Assembly (NCBI GenBank): GCA_018240565.1
Contig: JAFEFO010000033.1
Location: 1-64,000, forward strand
DNA from: Pseudomonadota bacterium
GTDB taxonomy: Bacteria; Pseudomonadota; Gammaproteobacteria; Xanthomonadales; Rhodanobacteraceae
DNA length: 64,000 bases
Direction of reading: 5' to 3'
Part shown: positions 28,789 to 36,379 of the stretch, one piece after another
Layout of the letters: each line of letters begins with the position of its first letter
Numbering within the stretch: position 1 is the first letter of the stretch
Notes under the pieces: model-generated
The model's database searches: none
Seen by the model: the letters and a program-made list of their open reading frames with translations, nothing else
Told to the model about the DNA's origin: nothing
Program-made: the position numbers and the translations under genes

Positions 28789-30716
28789 GGGGTGTGCGCC
28801 GCTGCCAGCAGCCGCGCCGTGCAGCGGCCGAGAAAGTCGAAGTAGCGGTCAATGTAGCTGATGCCGTTTTCGTGGTCGACCAGGTAGGGATTCATCAGCG
28901 TATGGCGCAGGATCAGCAGCGGTTCGTCCGCCGCGGTGTCGATGCCGAGCGAAGCGAATATGCGTGATGCTTCGTCCGCGCCGAGCAGGTCGGGGCGCAA
29001 GGTCGTGACCGAGCCGAAGAATTCCTTGACCTGCAATGGTTGCTGCGGATCTGCGCGCAGCGTGTCGTGCAGGCGGTGCATGAAGGCATTGGCCGCGGCC
29101 AGCGAGCGGTTGCCGTGCGGATTGAGCGCCAGGCAGACCAGGTTGCTGTCGGGCTCGAACGGCACGCGTGCGTGCAGGCGGCCGGCCTGTTCCGACGCGA
29201 AACGCCGGGCGCGGTCGTGGAACGCCTCGGCGGCACGCACGGTGGCGCGCGGCAGGCGGCCGAAATGCCGATGGTCCAGCGGCAACACGCGGTGGGTGAC
29301 ATAGACGCCGGCCGCGGCAGCGCCGGATTTGGAGCCTTCGGGGATGAACTGGCCGAGGCCGCGGTAGCGCGCCATGTAGTCCGATGGCGCGGTGTCGTGG
29401 AACACGTAATCGGCGCGTTCGGCGAGCAGGGCCATGGCGCGATGGTCGCGGCAGACGAAGGCGCCGCTGCCGAACGGCAGGTAACCGAGTTTGTGCGGAT
29501 CCACGGTGATCGAGTCGGTGGCGCGCAGCGCGGCGAAAGCGGCGTGCATGGCCGGCGAGGGGAAATAGGAAAATTCGGCGGCGACGTCGGCGCGCGGCCG
29601 CAGCGAGCCATCTTCTTCGCGGAACAGCGTGGCGAGGTAGCCGCCCCAGGCGGCGTCCACGTGCACGGCGAAATCCAGGCCGCGCGTGCGGCTGCGTTCG
29701 CGCGCGGCGAGCACACCGTCGACCGGATCGATGGTGCCGTATTCGGTGCTGCCGAGCACGGCCACGGCTATGAGCACCGGCTCGCGCTGGCGCGCGCAGC
29801 GATCGAGTCGTTCCTCGAGTGCGTCCAGGTCCAGGCGCATGCCGCGCGTGGGCAGCAGATCCAGCTGGTCGCGGCCCAGGCCGAGCATCTTCAGGCCCTT
29901 GCTCCAGGAATAGTGCGCGGTGATTGGCGCCAGCACGCGCGGCACGCGCAACGTGGCATGCGCGGCGAAGAATCCGGCAAGTCCGCGCTGTTCGATGCGT
30001 TCGGCTTCGACCCTGGCGATCCACTCGGCGCGCTGCAACGGTGCTTGCGCGGCGAGCCAGTCGCGCCATGCTTCGAGCAGCGCGATCGTGGCGGCGTGGT
30101 CGAGGTTGAATGCGCTCCAGTCGTCGTCGGCGAGCGCAAGATCCGGCACGTGCGCCGCGCGCAACGCAACCGGAAATGCCTTCAGCGCCAACGCCAGGCG
30201 CAGCGCCTGGTAGTTGGCCAGTGTGCCGCCCGAGGTGAGGTGGCCGAACGCGCAATCCGCGCGTGCCGGATCGTGCGTGTAGCCGAGCATGCGCGCGAGC
30301 TGCAGGCCGACCTGCACTTCCATGCCGACGGTGACCGGCGCGGAATCTTCGCTGACGTTGTTCGGGTTGTAGGGCAGGGCCAGCATGTGCGCGGCGAGTC
30401 CCGGCAGCAGCAGGTCCGAGGCCATGTGGCCGATGTAGCGCGGGCTGTGGAACGGAACCGAGCGCTTCAGCGCGGCGGAAAGCTGGTGCAATTCGCGGCG
30501 CATGCGCGCTTCGAAGGCCAGGTAGTCCGGATGCATCGCCGCCGCGGTGCCGATCGCCGGCGGATCCTCCGGATGGAAGTTGCGCCGCCAGTAGACATGG
30601 TCGCGGACGAATTCCACGAGCAGTTTTTCCAGCAGCGCGTTGTTCTCGCCGTACGGGCCGAGGAAACAGGCGTCGAGGGCGTAATCGTGCGGCGGCGTGG
30701 CGGGGGCGGCGAGCAT
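28785..30716 (-). CDS. PLP-dependent group II decarboxylase
   Basis: A 643-residue fold-type I decarboxylase of the glutamate/aromatic amino-acid group. Visible are HFTSGGT-like GHLTSGGTLANYQAL, VHVDAAWGG, and the PLP lysine in TVDPHKLGYLPFGSGAF. The long N-terminal region and size resemble bacterial tyrosine-type decarboxylases; the substrate cannot be read from sequence. The ATG at 30716 is chosen. A GTG at 30749 lies too close to the FNR-like box (30754-30767). A start predicted 41.5 bases from the box centre falls at about 30719, leaving almost no leader. Confidence 0.78.
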   Translation of the reverse strand: MLAAPATPPHDYALDACFLGPYGENNALLEKLLVEFVRDHVYWRRNFHPEDPPAIGTAAAMHPDYLAFEARMRRELHQLSAALKRSVPFHSPRYIGHMASDLLLPGLAAHMLALPYNPNNVSEDSAPVTVGMEVQVGLQLARMLGYTHDPARADCAFGHLTSGGTLANYQALRLALALKAFPVALRAAHVPDLALADDDWSAFNLDHAATIALLEAWRDWLAAQAPLQRAEWIARVEAERIEQRGLAGFFAAHATLRVPRVLAPITAHYSWSKGLKMLGLGRDQLDLLPTRGMRLDLDALEERLDRCARQREPVLIAVAVLGSTEYGTIDPVDGVLAARERSRTRGLDFAVHVDAAWGGYLATLFREEDGSLRPRADVAAEFSYFPSPAMHAAFAALRATDSITVDPHKLGYLPFGSGAFVCRDHRAMALLAERADYVFHDTAPSDYMARYRGLGQFIPEGSKSGAAAAGVYVTHRVLPLDHRHFGRLPRATVRAAEAFHDRARRFASEQAGRLHARVPFEPDSNLVCLALNPHGNRSLAAANAFMHRLHDTLRADPQQPLQVKEFFGSVTTLRPDLLGADEASRIFASLGIDTAADEPLLILRHTLMNPYLVDHENGISYIDRYFDFLGRCTARLLAAAHTP

Positions 30717-30753
30717 GGCGGCGGCATGATGCGTTGCCGCCGAATGCACCGCA

Positions 30754-30767
30754 CTGATCCGGATCAA
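30754..30767 (-). promoter_or_regulatory. FNR-like box before PLP decarboxylase
   Basis: CTGAT-CCGG-ATCAA on the plus strand (TTGAT-CCGG-ATCAG on the minus strand), one mismatch. A CATCAT at 30731-30726 on the minus strand is a fair -10 at class II spacing. Confidence 0.65.
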
Positions 30768-30789
30768 GTCGCGCCGGCGCGCGCCGCGC

Positions 30790-31551
30790 TCAGGCGTCGT
30801 GCAGGATGTGGCGGGCGAGCTTGCGCAGCGCCGGCTTGTCGAGCAATTCCACTTCGCGGCCGTCGACGCGGATGAGGCCCTGGTCCTGGAAACGGCGCAG
30901 CACGCGGCTGACGGTTTCGGCGGCCAGGCGCAGGTAGTTGGCGATGTCCGCGCGCGGCATCACCAGGCGAAACGCATTCGCGGCGAATCCGCGCGCCGCG
31001 TAACGGCCGGCCAGGTCGAGCACGAAGGCGGCCAGGCGCTCGTCGGCGGTGTGGTCGCCGGCAAAGCGGCTCGACTTGCCGATGTCGGCGCTGAGCAGGT
31101 CGAACAGGCGCTGCTGCACGTCGGGAATCTTCGTCGCCAGCGTGGACAATGCGGGAAACGAGAAGCGGCACACGTACACCGTGTCCAGCGCGATCGCATC
31201 GCACGGATATTTCGCCGGATGGATCGCATCCAGCCCGATCATCTCGCCGGGCAGGTGGAAGCCGAGCACCTGCTCGTGGCCTTCGTCGTCGAGCTGGCGC
31301 GTCTTGACCATGCCCGCGCGCACGGCGAACAGCGCGCCGAAACGCTCGCCGCTGCGGAACACGTGGTCGCCGGCGTGGAACGGACCGGCGTGTTCGACCA
31401 GCATGTGCAGTTCTTCCAGCGCCGGCTTGCTCACGCCCGCCGGCAGGCACACCGATCCGAAGGCGCAGGTCGAGCAGAAATGCAGTTCGTCGCCGTCGTC
31501 GGCAATCGGATTGTGCGGCGTCAGCTTTCCGGATTGATGCAGTTGCGTCAT
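30790..31551 (-). CDS. fnr: FNR/Anr oxygen-sensing transcription regulator
   Basis: A 253-residue Crp/FNR regulator. Cysteines C26-x2-C29-x5-C35 and C117 match the four that hold the oxygen-labile [4Fe-4S] cluster of FNR. The C-terminal helix-turn-helix reads PRADIANYLRLAAETVSRVLRRF; E212, S215 and R216 are the residues that read TTGAT half-sites in FNR. It therefore almost certainly recognises the palindromes found around it. It lies 31 bases after hemN on the same strand, probably in one operon. Confidence 0.95.
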   Translation of the reverse strand: MTQLHQSGKLTPHNPIADDGDELHFCSTCAFGSVCLPAGVSKPALEELHMLVEHAGPFHAGDHVFRSGERFGALFAVRAGMVKTRQLDDEGHEQVLGFHLPGEMIGLDAIHPAKYPCDAIALDTVYVCRFSFPALSTLATKIPDVQQRLFDLLSADIGKSSRFAGDHTADERLAAFVLDLAGRYAARGFAANAFRLVMPRADIANYLRLAAETVSRVLRRFQDQGLIRVDGREVELLDKPALRKLARHILHDA

Positions 31552-31582
31552 GCGCGGGTCCTGCCCGGAGCACGACGCCGGG

Positions 31583-32977
31583 CTACAAGGCTCGTGAATA
31601 GCGTACCGCAGGCGTGGCCTCGCGCGCGAGGTAGGCGTCGAAACACATGGCGATTTGGCGCAGCAGGTAGCGCCCGCGCGCAGTCACTTGCAGGGCTTGC
31701 GGCGTGATTTCGACGAGGTCGTCGCGCGCGAGCTGGCGCAGGCGGCGCAATTCGGCGGTGAAGTACAGCGCGAAATCCAGGTTGTGGCGCGCCTCGAACG
31801 CGGCGATGTCCAGTTGTCCCTGGCACATCAGCAGGCCGATCGCATCGGCGCGGATGACATCGTCTTCGTTCAGCGCCAGACCGCGCACCACCGGCAGGCG
31901 ACCGCAATCCAGGGCGGCGTAGTAGCCGGGCAGGTCGTGCGTGTTCTGGCTGTAACTGGCGCCGACATGCGAGATCGCGCTCATGCCCAGGCCGATCAGG
32001 TCGCAGCCGCCGAACGTCGAATAGCCCTGGAAGTTGCGCTGCAGGTTGCCGGCATCCTGGGCGCGGGAAAGTTCATCGTCGTTGCGGGCGAAGTGGTCCA
32101 TGCCGATGTAGCGATAGCCGGCTTGCGTGAGCTTGTCCACGGTCAGGCCGAGCAGGCGCAGGCGCGTGGCGGCGTCGGGCAGGTCGGCGGCGTGGATCTG
32201 GCGTTGCGCCTTGAAGCGTTGCGGCAAATGCGCGTACGCGTACGCGGCAACGCGGTCCGGCGCGAGCGCAATGACTTCGTCGAGCGTGCGCGCAAACCCC
32301 GCCAGGGTTTGCCTGGGCAGGCCGTAGATCAAATCCACGTTCGCCGAACGGAAGCCCGATGCGCGCGCGGCGTCGAGCACGGCGCGCGTCTGCGCCACGC
32401 TCTGGATGCGATTGACCGCGGCCTGCACGTCGGGATCGAAGTCCTGGATGCCGACCGAGATGCGGTTGAAGCCCAGCGGCGCCAGCGCGCGCACGTAGTC
32501 GGCGTCGCAGAAGCGCGGATCGATCTCGATGCCGAATTCGCGGCGCGCGTCGCGGCTGAAGGAAAAATGCTGGGCCAGGGTCTCCAGCAGCTCGGCCATC
32601 TGCGCGGCGTCGAGGAAGTTCGGCGTGCCGCCGCCGAAGTGCAGCTGCAACACCGGCCGGTCGCGGTCGAACAAGGGCGCGGTGAGTTCGATCTCGCGGT
32701 GCAGGCGTTGCAGGTAGATCGGCGAGCGCGCCTTGTCGCGGGTGATGATGCGCGTGCAGCCGCAGTAGAAGCACGGGCTCAGGCAAAACGGCACGTGCAC
32801 GTAGACCGACAGCGGGCGCGGGATCGGATCCTCGTTGGAGGCGAGCGCCGTGGCGCGCAATTGCGTCTCGCCGAAACCGGCGTGGAATTGCGGCGCAGCC
32901 GGATACGAGGTGTAGCGCGGCCCGCTCACGTCGTAACGCGCGATCAGGCCGGGATCGAATTGGGCATGGATGGACAT
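31583..32977 (-). CDS. hemN: Oxygen-independent coproporphyrinogen III oxidase
   Basis: A 464-residue radical-SAM enzyme that decarboxylates coproporphyrinogen III in anaerobic haem synthesis. C65-x3-C69-x2-C72 (CLSPCFYC) binds the [4Fe-4S]/SAM centre, and the adjacent C74 is also typical. YDVSGPRYTSYP at the N-terminus fixes the start by comparison with known HemN. No Shine-Dalgarno precedes the ATG. The perfect FNR box at 33012-33025 is centred 41.5 bases from it, predicting a leaderless transcript. Confidence 0.95.
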   Translation of the reverse strand: MSIHAQFDPGLIARYDVSGPRYTSYPAAPQFHAGFGETQLRATALASNEDPIPRPLSVYVHVPFCLSPCFYCGCTRIITRDKARSPIYLQRLHREIELTAPLFDRDRPVLQLHFGGGTPNFLDAAQMAELLETLAQHFSFSRDARREFGIEIDPRFCDADYVRALAPLGFNRISVGIQDFDPDVQAAVNRIQSVAQTRAVLDAARASGFRSANVDLIYGLPRQTLAGFARTLDEVIALAPDRVAAYAYAHLPQRFKAQRQIHAADLPDAATRLRLLGLTVDKLTQAGYRYIGMDHFARNDDELSRAQDAGNLQRNFQGYSTFGGCDLIGLGMSAISHVGASYSQNTHDLPGYYAALDCGRLPVVRGLALNEDDVIRADAIGLLMCQGQLDIAAFEARHNLDFALYFTAELRRLRQLARDDLVEITPQALQVTARGRYLLRQIAMCFDAYLAREATPAVRYSRAL

Positions 32978-33011
32978 GCGGCGATGGTGCGGGCAACGCG
33001 CGCGGCGCGCC

Positions 33012-33025
33012 TTGACACCGGTCAA
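33012..33025 (-). promoter_or_regulatory. FNR/Dnr-type box, hemN promoter
   Basis: TTGAC-ACCG-GTCAA, a perfect palindrome. It overlaps the last codons and stop (33022-33024) of the upstream macrodomain gene. Confidence 0.85.
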
Positions 33026-33558
33026 GCCCCGCGCGCGAGGACTTCCCGGTAGGTGCGGGCCATCGCGGCGCCGAAACAGCAGAAAACCACCCGTGCCGGT
33101 TGCGCGTTCGTTGCCTGCCAGGCGCGAACTTCGTGCACGGCGATCGTGGCGGCCGCCGCCAGCGGATAGCCGAACACGCCGCAACTGATGGCCGGAAACG
33201 CGATGCTGCGCACGTCGTTTTCCAGCGCGAGATTCAGTGATTGCCGATAGCACGACGCCAGCAGCTCCGGTTCGCCGTCGTCGCCGCCCTCCCAGACCGG
33301 CCCGACGGTATGGATGACGAACTTCGCCGGCAGGTCGAAGCCCGGCGTGATGCGCGCCTGGCCAGTCGGACAGCGCACGCCGGGCCGCACCGGCGCCACG
33401 GCGCGGCAGGCGGCGAGCAGGCGCGGGCCGGCCGCGCGGTGGATGGCGCCATCCACGCCGCCGCCGCCGAGCATGGCTTCGTTGGCGGCGTTGACGATGG
33501 CGTCCACGCGCAACTGCGTGATGTCGTCTTCGGCGATTTCGATCCTGGACAGCGTCAT
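33022..33558 (-). CDS. Macrodomain ADP-ribose/O-acetyl-ADP-ribose hydrolase
   Basis: A 178-residue stand-alone macrodomain of the MacroD/YmdB type, removing ADP-ribose or acetyl groups from ADP-ribose adducts. The signature VDAIVNAANEAMLGGGGVDG and the later ISCGVFGYP loop match active members. It starts one base after the HEPN-like gene's stop (TGACATG), making it the third gene of an operon with the nucleotidyltransferase and HEPN-like genes. Its C-terminal codons overlap the hemN FNR box. Confidence 0.9.
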   Translation of the reverse strand: MTLSRIEIAEDDITQLRVDAIVNAANEAMLGGGGVDGAIHRAAGPRLLAACRAVAPVRPGVRCPTGQARITPGFDLPAKFVIHTVGPVWEGGDDGEPELLASCYRQSLNLALENDVRSIAFPAISCGVFGYPLAAAATIAVHEVRAWQATNAQPARVVFCCFGAAMARTYREVLARGA

Positions 33559-33559
33559 G

Positions 33560-33985
33560 TCAGCCTCGTATCGGCCCGAGCGCGGCGACGCGCCTGGAAA
33601 CTTCGCCCGCGACGCGGATCAGCGCGGCGAGCAGTTGCGCATCGACATCAAGCTCGCCTTCGTACTCGGCGACATTGCGCTTGCGATGCGCCGCATCGAG
33701 CACGCGCCATTGCTCGACCGGCAGTTGCAGCGTATGCGGCAGGCACTGGAACACGAGATACCGATTCTCGGAGCGGTAGCCGTGCCAGCGCAGCGCGGCC
33801 AGCGCCAACGCATGCGCCGCGTTGTAGGCGAGATCGAACGCGCTTTCGATGTGCAGCCCCTTGGTCCGTGCATCCGCGAGGCGCCGGTTGCCGGAACGCA
33901 CCAGGCCATCGAACTCGGCCTGCGCCGCCGGCTCGGCCTTGAGCTGCCCGGCGCGGACGAGATTATCGAGTGCCGCCTGCGGCAT
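33560..33985 (-). CDS. HEPN-like protein, partner of the nucleotidyltransferase
   Basis: A 141-residue all-helical protein of HEPN character: KGLHIESAFDLAYNAAHALALAALRWHGYR, then AAHRKRNVAEYEGE. Canonical toxic HEPN RNases carry R-N-x3-H-x-Y; here the aligned stretch reads RNVAEYEG, so the usual histidine is missing, though a formal R-x5-H (RVLDAAH) occurs just before. It may be an inactive or diverged member. It overlaps the nucleotidyltransferase gene by 23 bases and precedes the macrodomain gene by one base. Confidence 0.68.
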   Translation of the reverse strand: MPQAALDNLVRAGQLKAEPAAQAEFDGLVRSGNRRLADARTKGLHIESAFDLAYNAAHALALAALRWHGYRSENRYLVFQCLPHTLQLPVEQWRVLDAAHRKRNVAEYEGELDVDAQLLAALIRVAGEVSRRVAALGPIRG

Positions 33986-34619
33986 GTTCGTCCCCGATCA
34001 GCACCTGATGCTCCCCCGCGAGCACGTTCGCCAGAAACGGATTCCGGCTTGCGCGGCGCTTGCGGAATTCTGCCGCCGTGTACAACGTCGGGCTGATGGT
34101 CCGGCCGAGCAGCCTTTCGGCCGGCGCCAGCGCGGCGTAGAGCCGTTCCAGCGTGATGTCGTCGGCGACCACGAGCAGGTCGATGTCGCTGTGGGCGTGG
34201 TCGCGGCGCTTGGCGACGGAGCCGTACAGGGCGGCGAAGCGCACGCGCGTGCCGAGTGTTGCCAACGCCGCGCGCAGTGCGGCAGGGGGGCCGCCGGTCT
34301 TGGTGATGATGGCGCGCAGCTCGGTGAAGATCGGCGCGTTGGCATTGGCGCGATAGTGCTTCTGGTTGCCGACGCGGCGGGTGGTGACCAGGCCGCTTTC
34401 CTCCAGCCGGCGCAGCTCGCGCTGCACCGCGCCGCGGCCAGCGCCGGCAAGGCCGATCAGCTCGGTGGCAAAGAAACTGCGCTCGGGCTGGCCGAACAGC
34501 AGGCCAAGCACGCGCTGCTGCGTGGCCGTGAACAGCGCGTCGGCCAGTCCCGTGCGCGCGGGCGCGCGCGGACGTACGCGTGTGCGGGGCGACTTTGTGC
34601 TGGCCGGCGTGATACCCAT
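33963..34619 (-). CDS. Winged-helix/nucleotidyltransferase (MNT) fusion protein
   Basis: A 218-residue two-domain protein. Residues about 20-100 form a winged helix-turn-helix (ATQQRVLGLLFGQ, then LRRLEESGLVTTRR). Residues about 115-200 are a minimal nucleotidyltransferase with GS-x10-D-x-D (LYGSVAKRRDHAHSDIDLLV). MNT proteins paired with HEPN partners act as antitoxins, in known cases by adenylylating the partner. The ATG at 34619 lies inside the first of two operator-like palindromes, so the HTH probably represses its own operon; an upstream in-frame start at 34664 is less likely. Confidence 0.78.
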   Translation of the reverse strand: MGITPASTKSPRTRVRPRAPARTGLADALFTATQQRVLGLLFGQPERSFFATELIGLAGAGRGAVQRELRRLEESGLVTTRRVGNQKHYRANANAPIFTELRAIITKTGGPPAALRAALATLGTRVRFAALYGSVAKRRDHAHSDIDLLVVADDITLERLYAALAPAERLLGRTISPTLYTAAEFRKRRASRNPFLANVLAGEHQVLIGDEHAAGGTR

Positions 34620-34648
34620 TTTGGGTATCTTAGTACCCGATTTGGGTA
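34611..34648. promoter_or_regulatory. Twin palindromic operators of the MNT-HEPN-macrodomain operon
   Basis: Two copies of TACCC-N5-GGGTA: GATACCC-ATTTT-GGGTATC (34611-34629) and TACCC-GATTT-GGGTA (34634-34648). Equivalent points are 21 bases apart, two helical turns, so two dimers could bind on one face. The first copy contains the proposed start codon. Confidence 0.75.
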
Positions 34649-34750
34649 TGTGGCAACTTACCACGCCGTTCGTCCTGAGCGTCGGTCAACCGTGCCCCAT
34701 TGCTGATACCGCCCGGTCGTCTGCGCGATCATTCGCCGCCGCGCTTGAAA

Positions 34751-34756
34751 TATAAT
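34751..34756 (+). promoter_or_regulatory. marR promoter -10 (TATAAT)
   Basis: Consensus TATAAT, 29 bases before the marR ATG; no clear -35. The AT-rich stretch contrasts with the surrounding GC-rich DNA. Confidence 0.55.
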
Positions 34757-34766
34757 TGCCTAGGAC

Positions 34767-34786
34767 ATAATATATCGATCTATTAT
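34767..34786. promoter_or_regulatory. MarR-type operator
   Basis: ATAATA-TATCGATC-TATTAT, a 20-bp inverted repeat with an ATCGAT centre, overlapping the marR start codon and lying just after the -10. Position and form suit autorepression by the MarR protein. Confidence 0.65.
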
Positions 34787-35231
34787 GAAGGCGGCAGATA
34801 AATCCTCGTTCGGCGTCCTCGTCACCGACGTCACCCGGCTGATGCGCAAGCATTTCGACCGGCGCGCGGTGCGCTTCAACCTCACGCGCGCGCAGTGGCG
34901 CGCACTCAAGCGCATACATCGCGGCGAGGGCATGCGCCAGAACGAACTGGCCGAGCAGCTGGAGATGGAACCCATTGCGATCGGGCGCGTCATCGACCGC
35001 CTGCAAAAAGCCGGTTTCGTCGAGCGCCGCGCCGACCCCGGCGATCGCCGCGCCTGGCGCTTGTTCCTGACGCCGCGCGCGCACGACGTGGTCGACGACA
35101 TGGACCTGATTTCCGCCGACCTGCTGCGCCAGGCGCAACGCGGCGTTTCCGCCGCCGACATGAAGGCGATGATGGCCACGCTGGCGCGGATGAAGGACAA
35201 CCTGCACGCGCTGGATCACTCCGGCGCTTGA
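34785..35231 (+). CDS. MarR family transcription regulator
   Basis: A 148-residue MarR-type repressor: dimerisation helices at both ends and a central winged helix (QNELAEQLEMEPIAIGRVIDRLQKAGFVERR, then DPGDRRAWRLFLT). It is followed 17 bases later by emrA and emrB, the usual layout in which MarR releases the operon upon binding an aromatic drug. The start codon is inside the palindrome 34767-34786; no clear Shine-Dalgarno sequence. Confidence 0.9.
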   Translation: MKAADKSSFGVLVTDVTRLMRKHFDRRAVRFNLTRAQWRALKRIHRGEGMRQNELAEQLEMEPIAIGRVIDRLQKAGFVERRADPGDRRAWRLFLTPRAHDVVDDMDLISADLLRQAQRGVSAADMKAMMATLARMKDNLHALDHSGA

Positions 35232-35247
35232 ACCTGAGGCAACGAAC

Positions 35248-36372
35248 ATGACCGATAAACAATACGGAGCGCCTGTCGCGGCGGCTGTCCCCGTGCCGCC
35301 GAAACCCCGGCGGCGCAACGTCGCCTTGTGGATCCTCGGCCCGGCGCTGGTACTGGTCGTCGGCGGCTGGATGTACCTGACTTCCGGGCGTTACGTGTCC
35401 ACCGACAACGCCTACATCCAGGCCGACCGCGCCACCATCGCGCCGCAGGTCGCCGGTCGCGTGGTCGAGGTCGACGTGCGCGAGAACCAGGCAGTGAAGA
35501 AGGGCGACGTGCTGTTCCGCATCGATCCGCAACCGCTGCAGATCGCCGTGGCGCGTGCGCAGGCGCAGATGGAAGGCATCAGCAGCCTGCTCGACGCGGC
35601 GCGCGCGGGATTCCGTTCCGCGCAGGCGAATGTGCGTTCGGCCGACGAGGCCCTGCGCGTGAACGAAGCGCAGTACAAGCGCATGCAGGACTTGCGTCGC
35701 AAGGGCCTGGTCGCGCAGAAGGACGTGGACGACGCCGCCAACAACCTTGCCACCGCGCGCGGCAACCGCGATTCGGATGTCGCCGGCGTGGCCAAGGCGC
35801 AGAGCTTGCTCGGCGGCCTGCCGGAAACGCCGGACGAGGAATTGTCCGGCTACAAACTCGCCAAGGCACAACTGGCCGCCGCGCAACTCGATCTGGACCA
35901 CGCCACCGTGCGCGCGCCGATCGACGGCACCATCGGCAAGCAGAACCTGCAACCCGGCGACTTCCTCGCACCCGGCCAGGCGGCGATGCCGCTGGTGGCG
36001 ACGCGCGGGCTGTGGATCGATGCCAATTTCAAGGAAACGGACCTGACCAACGTGCGCGTCGGCCAGCCGGTCAGCATCGAGGTCGACACCTATCCCGGCC
36101 ATGCGTGGAAAGGGCATGTCGCTTCGATCAGTCCGGCATCGGGTTCGGAGTTCTCGGTGCTGCCGGCGCAGAACGCCACCGGCAACTGGGTCAAGGTCGT
36201 GCAGCGCATCGCCGTGCGCATCGCAGTGGACGACGAACAGTCCGGCCCGACCCTGCGCGCCGGCATGAGTACGGTCGTGAAGATCGACACCGGCAAGCAG
36301 AACTCGTTGCTCGGCCGCATCGAAGGCGCGCGTGCGGAACCCGAAGCGCGCGTGGCCCAGGCGGCGCACTGA
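35248..36372 (+). CDS. emrA: EmrA-type membrane fusion protein
   Basis: A 374-residue periplasmic adaptor with an N-terminal membrane anchor (about 25-45), a lipoyl/barrel-sandwich half (STDNAYIQADRATIAPQVAG), an alpha-helical hairpin rich in Ala/Gln (about 95-215) and the returning lipoyl half (LDHATVRAPIDGTIG). It links an inner-membrane EmrB pump to an outer-membrane channel for drug export. Second gene of marR-emrA-emrB; no TolC-type gene is nearby. Confidence 0.9.
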   Translation: MTDKQYGAPVAAAVPVPPKPRRRNVALWILGPALVLVVGGWMYLTSGRYVSTDNAYIQADRATIAPQVAGRVVEVDVRENQAVKKGDVLFRIDPQPLQIAVARAQAQMEGISSLLDAARAGFRSAQANVRSADEALRVNEAQYKRMQDLRRKGLVAQKDVDDAANNLATARGNRDSDVAGVAKAQSLLGGLPETPDEELSGYKLAKAQLAAAQLDLDHATVRAPIDGTIGKQNLQPGDFLAPGQAAMPLVATRGLWIDANFKETDLTNVRVGQPVSIEVDTYPGHAWKGHVASISPASGSEFSVLPAQNATGNWVKVVQRIAVRIAVDDEQSGPTLRAGMSTVVKIDTGKQNSLLGRIEGARAEPEARVAQAAH

Positions 36373-36379
36373 GAAGTCG

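Noticed and set aside
30717..30767. Upstream TTG/GTG starts for the PLP decarboxylase
   Set aside because: They would place the start within or next to the FNR-like box; the ATG at 30716 fits the predicted transcript start.
32978..33253. Extension of hemN upstream of 32977
   Set aside because: It would overlap the macrodomain gene, and the HemN family begins at the MSIHAQF position.
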